Assembly (NCBI RefSeq): GCF_037975245.1
Contig: NC_092573.1
Coordinates: 1,050,001 to 1,114,000 of the forward strand
Origin: Apostichopus japonicus
Lineage: Eukaryota; Echinodermata; Holothuroidea; Aspidochirotida; Stichopodidae
Direction: 5' to 3'
DNA length: 64,000 nt
Shown here: positions 46,601-59,900 of the stretch, piece by piece
Numbering within the stretch: position 1 is the stretch's first letter
Layout of the letters: each line of letters opens with the position of its first letter
The notes under the pieces: model-generated
Told to the model about the DNA's origin: nothing
The model's input: the letters and a program-made list of their open reading frames with translations, nothing else
Databases searched by the model: none
Program-made: the position numbers and the translations under genes

Positions 46601-49600
46601 TACCATTCACTCCAGTGACTATAAATGCAGCTCTGAATGGGTTAACATTCCTTAATGTTCTAGAGACACAGCTGGTTTTATAACACTTGAGGTTAAAGCC
46701 ACAGAAAAACATCTAACAGGCATACCTGAACTGCCAAAAGGCAAGGAATGAAAAAAAAAAGTCAAAGCAATTCTTCATAACAAGTTGTACCTATACCTAC
46801 CTAAACATGACTACCAGATCATATATTACAAGGACGTAAATCAAAATTCAACTGAGTCCTCGCCATCATAAACTGCTCACTTTATGAACATAGGTTCTTA
46901 AAGTCGAAATACACGATTAACTTACTGGCTAGGAATGGCTTGAAATCACAAATGCTGGAAAGTTTCAGCATTGCATCTGTCTTTGTCTGGGGCAAACATC
47001 ATGCTAATTAACATACAAACATATTCAACCGGGTCAACTTTCAAACTTTAATTTCAAATGGGTTCAAAACTTCATGAACTCTACCTCCAGGAGTGATACT
47101 GTCATATTCCTCATCATGTAAACAACCATTAAAGTTAAGTTATAAACCAGATTTGAGCATTGTAACATAACTCAGCACGAATCACATTTTTGATTTCTGA
47201 ACAGGAGATTCAGAAGAAAGAGGCTTTTGAGCCAAGGGGGGGGGAGGGGGAGGGGTAGTTGTGTCAATGTTACCATTGTGGTATTTAGGAAGATCAGAGT
47301 GCGAACCCTGCCACGTCGTTTAAAAATTGGAAATCAAACAGTAAATACTGCTTTAAAGTCCTGCTTTTTAATCCAAAGTTTTGTAGGTGGCTCACCTATC
47401 ACATCTTGGTACAAACTAGGTCATCAAAATGGGTTGATACATTATCAAACCAAGGGGTTTAACCCCATTTAAGAACAATCTGGTCTCTTTGCTTCTAACT
47501 AGAATTTGCTCTACGATAATGACGATGACAAATATCACAAATTATGTCAATATTAATACTTCTATATATTCATATTATATATTAGTATTAACATATTTCA
47601 TAACGATTTTGTTATTAAAATGAAATCCCCATTTTCATGTTAGCTATACCATTGATGATAATCACAAGTTACATATCAAACTAATCAGCTTTGGTTATTA
47701 CACTGCTGGCCTTGGGTATCAGAATTAATAACGAGGCCGCTAATGCCACAGTTGAAAACAGGGAAAACGCAGAGGTTGTTTGTCAAAACAAACCATGTAA
47801 TCACAGAAAGGATGAAATATTATCCAACAACAGGAAATAATGATAAAGCAATGTTTCATGGTAATTTTTTTTTTTTTAAACATATCTATGTTTACAGTGC
47901 AGCACACCTTGTAATACACAAAAGACACTGTCCAGACACAATGGGCAAAATATCACCATATCATGCTGCCATGGAATTATTTTTTTCTGGATGACATAGT
48001 ATGCTTTCAAGGTAATGAAACAAGTGTGCAATACTGGGATGACTAACTGTTACTTACTGTTAGTTTAGACACACATTAAGGTACTTGTGGACACATGAAG
48101 GCAGGGAAAGGAATACCCAAGGTCAAAAGGTCATGACCTCTATTGCTTATTTAAATGACCTCTGCATCTTCCAACAAAAGTGAATTTTTTTATTCTTCAT
48201 GTTATGACCATGATGGTACATCAGGTATTTAATACTGACAAAACTCCTAATGCTAAACATGAAAGTAACGACAAAACAAACGGTAATTTTAATAAATAAA
48301 TAGAGGGCACACTGTAAGAACAAGATGTATGATGGATTTTGGGTGAATGGGATCATATAAAACTAAAAGTACAAGGTCAAAACAGAATAACATAGAAAAA
48401 AGGGGAAAACATCATAAAACAAAGAGCATAAAAATAGGCATCAAACATAACAATACCTAATGGGCAGATATTGAGATATAAGTAATATGGATCACAACGA
48501 ATGAAAATGGACTTCAAAGAGGCATCAGGGATTATATAACAAGTGCGAGCTATATTAATGATGAGATACAAGTGTTGTTTTCTCGTATACATTCACAAAA
48601 CGACATGAACATGGGACACAAAACAACATTCATGATATGACGTGCAAATGGCCAAAAGAGAATTTACAGCCCTCAAAGGACTAGGCAAGAAGCAGCTGGG
48701 GCGTATAATATTAAGTGCAAAGCCATCTGATACACTGATATGTGGGACGTGAATCTCCTGATTTATTTATCACAGAAGTATTTCTCCCCTTTTAGATTGT
48801 CAACAAAGATCTTCTGATAGAGCGCTCAACCTGATATGTTATCATTCTCCTCTCCTCGGAGGGAATGCATAAATGTTTAATGACTGAGATATTAGCAGGG
48901 GACGACAAGTGAACCGATCAATCAATCAATCGATGGAAGCTGGGTAGCGTCATGCCCCATCAGGCATCCATCATTTATTATTAGACTTAACGTGAAGAAA
49001 TCACATTAATGACCTTTGAGATAAGCTACACTAAATATTAAAATATTTAACAGGGGTTTCGTGCAGTTTCTTATCAAAAAATACTCAAAGGTTTTGTATC
49101 AAAATTATGAGACAGTCCTTGATTCGATATCAAGAATGTGTCTTCTGATGCAGTGTACAAAAGTATAGCACGATGGAACTACATTTTGTTACGAATGCTT
49201 CCAATCGATGCAGTACTGTAGGTATAAAAAAAAATCCACAGGATTTCCCAAATTTAATGTCATATAGAAACATGATACTTTTTTGGGGTCGTACAAAAAT
49301 TTGTTGCCAACGATCAACAAGCAAATTTACAAGCATTGTGTATTCCAAGAGACATGTTGTTTTACAATGTGACGATTCATAAAAAAAGAATAATATTGAC
49401 ACAAAACAATAGTTCACTAAGTGGCGACAATATCGGACTTGGTTTATATGGCAAAGAAAGACATCAAATGGACCTCATACTGGACATCAATTCCAAACCT
49501 GTTCATGTTCTTCTCCTCGTAACGTGGTTGTGGATCTGCATCATTGCAATTTAAATCAAAACTAGCTTCCGGGTCCTTTCATAGCCAAAGAAGAGGGAGC

Positions 49601-52600
49601 AAAAAAAAAAGGTAAAAATGGAAGGAAGAAAAAAATGAAAAAATTATAGTTTTGCGTCTTGGCGTCTTCGTCGACAATGACCAAAGACATTCGTCCTTTT
49701 TTACCGTTACAGAGAGAGAAAATACTATAAAAGTGAAAGCATGAGGACAGCTGAGGTATTGCAGGTGGGTCACTCGGGAGTAGAGGTCGACCAATTCACG
49801 CTGGAGATGTTAAGATGAGACTGTCACAGTAATGAAGGAGGAACAACGTAAGCTCACTAATTTGGGTATACGCGAGGACCGACGCTTCTTCTCTCCTTAA
49901 AATTGCACTTTTCTTGTTTTACCCCAATTCTTCGTAGATCTCGTGTTGCTACGGGAGGTGATATGCCACTTTGGGTGGTAGAAGTGGAGAAAGATCCTGA
50001 TGAAGATTGTTGTGGACAAAGAGGTGCCGGATATGAATGTACATCTATTTTTAAAATTTTTTTCCATCTTGTGAAGATATTATAAACGTTCCCTAACTTT
50101 ATTAATAGACTTACCATCATCTAGTACATCGTTTGCAAATTTAACAGTCGTAACACAACTGGATGGTTGTATAACATTAATGTAATCATTCTCTACGATA
50201 ATGACATAGTCATTATGATGGAATATCAGCACACGTTTTAGTTTTATCGCTTCTGTACTGCACTGCATCCTTAAAATTCATTAAAAAAATATTTAATTTG
50301 TTTTTTAAATTATGACATATGGGATGTCATTAAAACATGTACAGTCATATATCATTATAGTCACCAGGGTATCAAAACCTGGCAGGGGTGTTAACATACA
50401 TTCTAGATATGTAATCCCTACAGTATACCATACATACATTAAGAAGATTTATCCTACCAGCAAATACTTGAAATGTTAACAGAGAAGCATCTACTGTACA
50501 GTGATAAACAGCCAGATATTTAATTAACACCTACATACATCGACGATGGCGAAGAGTAAACAAACTATTAAAATACATATATCATGTCTAAGCTCACACC
50601 TTACAATATATCTCAGTACTGTTCCCACAAATGAGGAGTTCACTTTCGAAGACTAGAAAGTGTCAGGTTCCAAAATTATGGTATGATCTATCCATTTTTC
50701 TTTCTTTCTTTCTCTATATATTTTTTTTATATATCTTTTTTTACTTTGTTGTTATGTCAGGAAGAAGACCACAATTGCTCCGATCAGAGGCAATACAACA
50801 ATTCAATATAAGGTATAGTCATAGCACACATCTACCCTCGAGAGAAAACCCACCCACCAGCCTGTAAGATGTGATGTTTGTCCTTGTCGGTAAACCAGAA
50901 AGAGAAGACATGAAAGTCACAAATGTCAGAATAAGTTAAGCCACAGATCAATTTGAAGTAACCTAAGAAAGTGAGCCCGTACAGCTTCTACAGTAGCAAT
51001 GTTATCAAACACTTAGGAAATACATCTGTGGCTCATCAATTCTTCCTCTGTTACCATCTAACCCCCCAGTTAGTTACTGTTATATTAGATGCGACAGTCA
51101 CATGCCAGCCGACAGACGTCGTTATTGTCAGTTGACAAAAGATGAAAGTAGACTTGTTGTGATTTTCATGACCATAATGTAAATTCCACAAGCATATCCT
51201 TCCTTCCTCCCTCCCTCCCTCCTCCACCCACCCACCCAGAATAACTCAAGTGAGTATTAGTGCAATATTTAGAACCAATCAGAAGGCACTAGGAGATAAA
51301 GGGAAGCACAGGAGGCAGGTGAACTTGTCAATTTAAATGACAAGATGAGATAGAAAATCACAAATTTTATGCTTTAACTTTAAATTCCATGTAGTCTGAA
51401 TGGTGTAGAGTAAGATGCTCAGGTACAAAAATACAAATGCCATAAATAAGTCCTCATGCTTGCCCCTTCCCCTCAACTTTTACCCTCCACAACCAAAACA
51501 TAAAAAGATTTAAAAAAAGGGGGGGGGGAGGAAGCCCACTCTTTTCAACACCAATAAACCCAACTATATGTGGCTTAATTACTCAAATTTGGCAACTGCA
51601 GCAAGTACACAAGAAAAAAGCATGTTTCTGTTGTCTGAATTACAAATTCCCATACTCCTGACAACCATTTGTAAAACTGGCACAAACTCCTATTCTCTTC
51701 CATTTATGAGTTCCTCAAAGGGTTCATAATCTATATGAATAAAATTCTCATTACCACGTCTATTATTAGCTATTTCTCCTTTGGGGGAGGGGGGAGGCCA
51801 AATCAGAAGTAAATTTCATCTACCAATAAGGAAACCAAAGAGCCTTTTAAGGAGAAGCTCCATGACAAGAATCAGACCAAAGCGGTCTCTTGTCGAGATA
51901 AGGATCAAATTCGGAGAAAACGAATAAAAAGTCATCTCTGCAGGGTCCTGGCCAATACTAACATTGGTTTTTATTATTGAATGACCTTGAGACCTTACAA
52001 ATCGCAGGGTGGCCAGTAAGAAAAGAAAAAAAAATTGAGCAAAACCGCAAAATTTTTACTTTTAGTGCTAGAAGGTACTTGAAAGGTCTCTTTTTATTGT
52101 TTTTATTTTGATGCCCACAGAGTTTTAATTCTTACCGAAATATTTTAAAATGAAAGCGTGAGGCGTTCTTCGGCAAGTACAACTCAGCTGAGAGGGTCCG
52201 TGTTGACACTTTTGCCTCAAGGGCATAGACAGCTTGTTCAATGTATAAACTGTCTCACAGGCAGATTTAAGACCATATAAAGCCATTTTCCAGCAACCTT
52301 TTCTGAATTGCCATTACATTTAGCAATGACATATAATGGGGCATGACTGGTTAAAATATGTTCAATAATAAACAGCCTATAGAAGCAACCTTTGCAATTC
52401 TTCCATACGTCCCTTCATATTTACAAAATCCAGTCAGAACATTGGTACAAATGGATCCTAGGAGGGGGTCGGAGTGGGTTGGAGGTGGAAGGGGCACGTA
52501 GCGATAAAGTATATTACCTCTTCTCGTAGTCTATGAAGACTGGAATGCATCCATTGATGAAGGCAGGGGGGGGGGGGCAGGTATTAGAGAGAAGTGAAGT

Positions 52601-55600
52601 AAACGTCAGCAATCAGAATGTATAAACTGAATTGATACTGTGTTACCCTTCATTGCATTATTTGCACCTTCTGTCAATTTAAATATGATAGTTCTGTCCC
52701 TAAAGTTAGGCTACCATATTAATGCAGAGCATTCTATAGTTGCAAATGTATAGCGGGCCTGTATACTCTGTCTACATGTTGATGAGGGGCAAATACATAC
52801 AATATAGCCTACTACTGTATCGCTCTTGCATAGGGTGGCCACTGACATAGGACATCAAAATTGAAGGACACATTGACAAACTGATGGAGATGACATCACC
52901 AAATAGTAGCATCCGCTGAATAATCAAACCTTGCAGGGGAAACTCTACAGAAACTCGGTGTAAAAAACCTTCAGTTTTAAAACTTGTCTTAACTCAGCAC
53001 TTTCGCAGTAGAGCTACCTTCATTTGTCAAGTTACCAAATGGGGTGACGTATTACACAGATTAAGACAGGTTTATGAGAAAAAATTTGCATTTAGAAAAT
53101 GAAACATCATGCATCAGAAACTTTCTTTTCTGTTGAAGTCTTTCATATTAGACAGTGAGGGCTTAACACTTTGCCAAGTTTCTCTGCACACAAACAGGGG
53201 GGACATTTCAGTATAAAACATTTACCAAAAGGATAGTACAGACACGCTACTGCAACAATGCATTAATTGTAACATTTGCATATCTTCTTTCCCTGTTCCT
53301 TATGTATGGATCAATGTTTCATGACTAACAGCCACATTTTTGGTACAAAACATTTTACCAACAGGACAGGACAGATACAGTACACTACTGCAAACAATGC
53401 ATTAACTGTACTGTTCCTATATACTTTCGTCCCCTGTTCCTTATGTTCTATGACTTTTGCAAAGATTCTATCAAACCTTTCATAGAGAATCGATAATGAT
53501 AGAGTTACCATTTACGACTTCCTTCCCTTTACATTGTTTTTTATCAAACACTTCTGAATGTTGCCACCAGTTAACACCTGCAAATCAACCATCTTTTCTT
53601 ACCTTAAAAATGGGCCCACACAGGGACTTTTTTATTTTAAGATATTGTAAAAGGAATTCTTAATGATTTTAAGACCTGAAAAACACTAGGAATTAATCAA
53701 CAAAGTACCTCCACAATCAAACAAGCCCTTCTTTCTTTCCACTCATTTCCCTTGCGTTCCGCAAACAAGATCATATGCCAGTAACCAAATATTTTCTCCT
53801 TTCCTTTGAAACAAAGGGTCAAGTTTCACCGACTTTGTCACACAGAATGGATTTTAATTTCGGTTTTTCCCTACAACCCGATGATAAAGCAGCCAGCATT
53901 CACCTTCTTCACAAACAAAAAACAATTGAGTAGTGCATGATATCTTTGTATAGGTTAAACATTTTGTTCAAACAGTGGTTGAAAAAACTCTGTTCCAGAA
54001 GGAAGTCTTGCAGAATTGTTTTCCCCATTTCTCTCTATAGATATTGTTTCTTGCACAATTGGCTTAAAATACGTTCCATTTTGTATCAAAGTTTCTGTGT
54101 GTATCAAAATGGGGTAGGATCGATCCAATAATTCTTTGTGTTCTCTTTAATAGCCAATTAAAGCCATTTTTATTTATATTTGAGCGGACGATACTTTACA
54201 GCTTCACTGAAACATTTTTCAAACAATTTCGAAAGGGCAACAGTAGTTTCAAGTTTGTTGTTTGTTAGTTTGAAATTTTGATATTAAACAATGGAGGCAT
54301 TGCAATCATCAATACTTATAAGATTTTTGTCCCTTTTTTTTTTCTTTTCCTTCTTACCATTTAATTTGCACTATTTAAACATGGTCTTTTTTACGGAAAT
54401 TATGAATTGAGACACGAAGCATGACTCGATTCAACTTGGAAGAATCCTGGTATTAGAGAGGAATACTCCATGATAGCCGTATCAAACTGAGACAGAAACA
54501 TCACATGTAAAAATTTAAATCGACAACTTTGCAAAAGGTTTCATGTAAGCAACATGAAAGCATGTTGCTTTAATACAATGTTACTAAAAAATTCAAAAAC
54601 GCTGCGATCATTTCTGCATTTTGATGACCCTTGAAATCTTCAATTGAAACAGAGACAATGTGCTATACTCGGGTATCACAAGTGTTAAAGTATGATCAAT
54701 CGTGGAGAAACGTGTCACTTCAAAATTGAGTTTCCTTAACTTCCCTACCCAAAGCTTTAATTTTTAACTCCTTTTAGGCGAACAAAAAAAAGAAAAGCTG
54801 CCTGCCCATTTAAAGCAGCTTCCATGGATCTGAAATTACGACTGTCTAAAATTTTTTGTTGTTGTATGTAATGTTTCTTTGTGTCCGTTGCACATTGCCT
54901 TCACGGAACTTGACTCCATCCTCTTCAACTCTCAATTTTTGGGGTTAAAAATGAGGTAAACTTCAAACATTCATGACGATTCAATCATGTGTATATTGTA
55001 GACGGGTGTATGGAACATCACTGGATCTCTCCAAAACTAATTAAATTCCATTCCAGTAAACATACAGTAGTACCACCTTCCATGCGAATGATAAAATTAT
55101 ACCCTTCAAGAGAACTCATAACATAGATCAAGTGATTTCCTCAAGACTACAAATCCTCCATCTACACAAGCGAACATTCCAAAACAAAACGTTCTTTTTT
55201 TTTTTAAATTCCTCTCAGTAGACAATGATTTTTCAAATATACTGTAACAATTACATGGTTTCTTGTGTCACTATGTGCACACAACAGAGCACAATCTCTA
55301 TACAGGGAGTTCTTATGGCATAACAACTCCCTGCCATATACGCAACATGTTCATGTTAAGGCCAGGTATGGACAAAATGTGAAAGCAGAATATATGCAAG
55401 CTGCAGGCATCGACTCACAAAATTCTGCATTCAGAACTTCTGAATTCATCACTTGAACCCAACTTTTTTGTCAACAACACCACAGCAGCAACCCAGCAAA
55501 AGTTGTGAGTTTTTTTGGCATAAAAATAACACAATTATTTTAAATGGCAAGCAAGAGTGATATGGGAGCTTATCTGTGGTGGTTAGTAAATTGGTAAACA

Positions 55601-56842
55601 AAAAATGAATCAGATTACCAATAATTGTGATCATAAGAAAAGAAGATATAATGAAAAATATGCAAGAGTAAGGAAAAGAGCAAATGTTAAATGACCAGGA
55701 AGGGGGAATAAAAGGTGTAAGAGAAAACCCAGCTACCTGTAAGGGATATGAAAGAATTCACTCTGAATAATGAGAATGGCTTTATAAGCAAATCTTTGCA
55801 AGTCTTTTTGGATTAAACTGACTGTAGTTTTGAGCCTTTAACTCCCTGTGTCCTACCATGCCCCCCACCCCCATCCCCCCACCCTGTGCCCTTCCACCCT
55901 CCCCCATTTTTTCCCTGTTTTGTCAAGTTAAGTTCAATCTTTTTTCACAAGACAGAGTGATATTCAAAATTGCATCATTAAATTTCAACACTTCTTTTGA
56001 GGTTGGCATTTGTTAACTTTCCTTTGGTTTAGCAACTCTTCACAAACCGTGCAATTCACCTTTTTCTTTCATTTTACGAGAGAAAAATGCCTGTTTTGGG
56101 TTTCATTTCTTTCTTTTTCTTCACTTTGCAAGGTAAGATGGTCTTTGAAGAAGAAAATAAAAACCCTCAAAAACAAAATAGCAGAACTGTTTTCAAAGCA
56201 ATTTAAAAATTGACCGAGATAAAGTATGCATAATTTCTAGACCTTAAAAACATGTCCCCAAAACCTTCCAAACTTGAACTTAACTTGACATGTGGTAAGG
56301 ACAGATTCAGGTAAAGAATTAATTATTGCCGTTCTTTGTTTAAACAAGCGTGCACGGATAATCATATTATTCGTCGGTATTTTTCTGCTCTAGAGAAAAA
56401 ATTTCAAACTGCACTGCAAAAGTTTATTTGATTTTGTTTGACAATGTTATCAACAGATGGCGGGACAGAATCTTGAAAATAAATTACACGAAACCATTCA
56501 ATAATTGAAAGTACAAATATTGGTCCTACAAAGGGAATCATAAAATTTCTCAGCTCAAGACAGTTAGCAAATAAGTTACCTATAAGTTTTCTTTTTTTAG
56601 TCATTTTGCAAAGAAATTGATGCATATCATAAACCCCTTCACCCTGAAAATATCTAGTTACTTGAGAAAGAAGCAATATTGTAATAGGTAGAATGATGCT
56701 TGAAGGTTGTTAACGCAACCATGAAAATGGATTGAGGAGCTGAAGATATATGTTTCATGTGGTATATATGCCCTATATATATGCCCTATATATATGCCCT
56801 ATATATGCCCTATATATGCCCTATATATATGCCCTGTATATG

Positions 56843-56903
<61 letters not shown>

Positions 56904-59900
56904 ACTAAATCCATATAACCTATGAACTTTAAAATCAGTACATATCTACAAATGAAAGTTAATACTCTCTATAAATTGAACCCCACAAAATATTAATCTG
57001 TGGTTTTCAAAGGGCTTCTCTTCCACGCAAAAGTTTTTGATGGAGACAATATCAAATCCTCCCTCGTTTGCTTATAGAACCAATCTCTTTCCCAAAACCG
57101 ATGTTAATGAAAGCATGCAGCGTAGGATTTAAAAGAAGAAGAAGAAGAAGAAAAATGCAAATGCGAAAGTATCCTTGAAAGTTGTTTGTAACCTGTTTTC
57201 ATTGGAAAAATCATATCGGGGTTGGGGATCGGCATCATTGCCATTGACATCGTAGCTGGCAGCTGGATCCTGATCAAAAATAAAATGTGGAGGACTTTGT
57301 GTCACGAAACAATCAACACAGTAAAATATTTGAAATCTTTTTTACAAAAGCTGATGGAACCAACTAAAGATTTCTGACCATGTTAGGAATGTCAACTTAA
57401 CTAGGAAAATGTCAATACATTCCTTAAACTTGTCAATTCTGTGCTGTTATGTTACAATCAAAGCTTAAAAACATTTAAACATAATACCAAGTGCCAGGTA
57501 CTGTATGTGACAAGTGTGCATTATAGCAAAACATTATAGAGCAATATATTTTCATAAATGGTATGTTGAATCCACATAACAAATTACAGTGGTCGTATAA
57601 CTGTGGTACTTAACATGTCTCCCATTTCCATGACCTAACCTGGACATACAAACACTATATTACTGTTTTATGAATTATAGTTATCTCAGTTAAATCCCAA
57701 CCAGGTAAAACCAGTCCTCTCTCGTTCCCCCCCCCCCCCACCTTCCCTCCCCTGTTAGATTTTAAGCTTTGGAACATACTTTCTGAATGCCACACACCGT
57801 GAGATCCAATATTCAATTTACATCACCCTTGGGGGAAAATCAAGGAGAGAATTTCCAAGTCTATTTTTCCTTACAGTGATGCTACCACCTCAAAAATGTT
57901 CTAAACCACAACTTGCTCCAGTGCTCATTAACAATTATTGCTCATATGCTTATGTTTCCCATTGGCTGATCTGTACTTCAATGACACCTTACCAACCCGG
58001 ATTTTCCTCTTACTGAATAACGATGATTGCCATTTCAATCCCTCTCCAGGTTTAAATCCCCCACCCCAACCCCATCCCCCCAATGCAATTTTCAATTGTA
58101 AAGCTATTTTAGCGATTATATCAAGCCGTGAAGAATAAAAAGCCAAGGAAAACCAATTTTTTTATCAACGCTAAATTAATTCAACATTCTTCTCGCCAAA
58201 ACAAACACAGATTCATAACAGATGAGTAATGAATATGTCAACATTCGTCCTAGCTTTTCCATGATTTTTTAACTTACTGACGTGGATAACGCAAGAATAA
58301 CAGCGTGAAAAGTGCAAACTTTTGATATCATCCTGCTCTTTAAAGGATAAATATTTCAAACCCCTAAAGATAACAGTAGAATACACCTGATTTTTCCGAT
58401 ATGATCCCCTCATTTTCAAACCTGCAAAGCAGCAGAAAATACCCTGAGCTATTAATCCAGTGTGCAATGTTATCTTTTTCGCAGTGACCATGAAATCATT
58501 ACGAACACATTTCGAACTTTTAATTTTCCCTGGGTATAATCATGTTCAAACCACAAAGTACGGTCAATCCAACCAAGTAAAAGAACTCATTCTAAACCTG
58601 ACCAGGGCAAACTTTTAGGATTTGTGTCTGGTTCTTACTTTTTCGATCAGCAAAGTTGGTTGTCCGTAAAATGTACCGAAATAGCAACGATTGAACAATA
58701 TGTACACTGAAGGAGAGATGTGTAGGTTTGGTTCCAAGAGAACACCAAACATTGAGCAAATATAATCTCTCCCCCCACACCCCCCCCCCCCCACCCCCTT
58801 GAGGTGGATCATATAGGCCTCACACTATTATTACTTTATCTCCCAAGTGATGGAAGGGTTCATCATTGTATATCATTGTACCAATTTTGGACTTATTCAT
58901 TGAAATGAATAAACTGAATTTAAACATTGTCCACCAGACAATCTCCAAAGAGGATTTTTGGTTGTCCGAATAGAGATTTGGTCGTTTCGAAGGACAGGGA
59001 GACCATTAAGAATTTGCCCAGCTAACTAAGGGTAATTAAATTCTTTTCTCAAGCAATTGTGTTGTTTTTATTCTATATAACTTACTTTTATTCAAGACAC
59101 ACAATATAAACATGTAATTATGGTTTCAGATTCTCGAATGATATTGATTTGAACACCTCCACCTACAAGAAACTTTATTAATAAATGGCTCGACAGTGAG
59201 AATGGTACAAAAACTTATAACACTGTAACAATCATCTCAAAGTCAGAACAAAAGACCAAAAATCAATTTTGTTGATTTTAAACTAATTGAACGAAAATAC
59301 AGTCCATCTTAGTTCACATTTCTTTGTCAATTGCAATTGGTTGCTGTTTTGAGTAACCGTTGCATCTGATTGGGTGGTTCAGGTTTTCTTGAAAACGAGC
59401 AATATTGTCAATTATATGAATTCTGACCCTAATATGCACTAGTGCAAATCCTCCATACGATAATATGTAGATGTACTATATGATGACTTTAGTGTGCAGC
59501 AGCAGGTACAATGTATGAACACACTGGTGTTATGTCAAAGTAGAAAGATATTTAGAAATTGTTATAGTTGTGTGTACTCACCCGTTTCACATAGTGTCGT
59601 ACAATAATATTGTATCATAAGAATAGGCTATAATATAAACACCCACTTATATTGTTGCATATTTTATTACATGGTACAATGATATATAGTATCATAATTA
59701 TATTGTTAACTTCATTTAATATTACAGTACAAATATTATACTATATACTAGCATGTAAATCGGCTGGTGTACTGTACAACAACCTGGTCAAACTGAGTTT
59801 AGAGGCACATAGAATTATAACACATATGTCCAAATATTTACATATTTGTTGAGCCAAAAAGAATTTAACAATGTCATATTATTTGAGTCCTATCAACTTC

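Larger units (their letters stand above)
44527..57192 (-). other. 12.7-kb furin intron without other recognisable genes
   Basis: This long AT-rich intron lies between the calcium-site exon and the His exon. I find no exon of any other gene. It holds a 20-bp palindrome (46450-46469), a hairpin (54547-54570), an old duplication (53208-53456), a TATATGCCC/TA repeat (56761-56900) and many homopolymer runs. All open frames here are under 100 residues and lack family resemblance. Confidence 0.6.
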
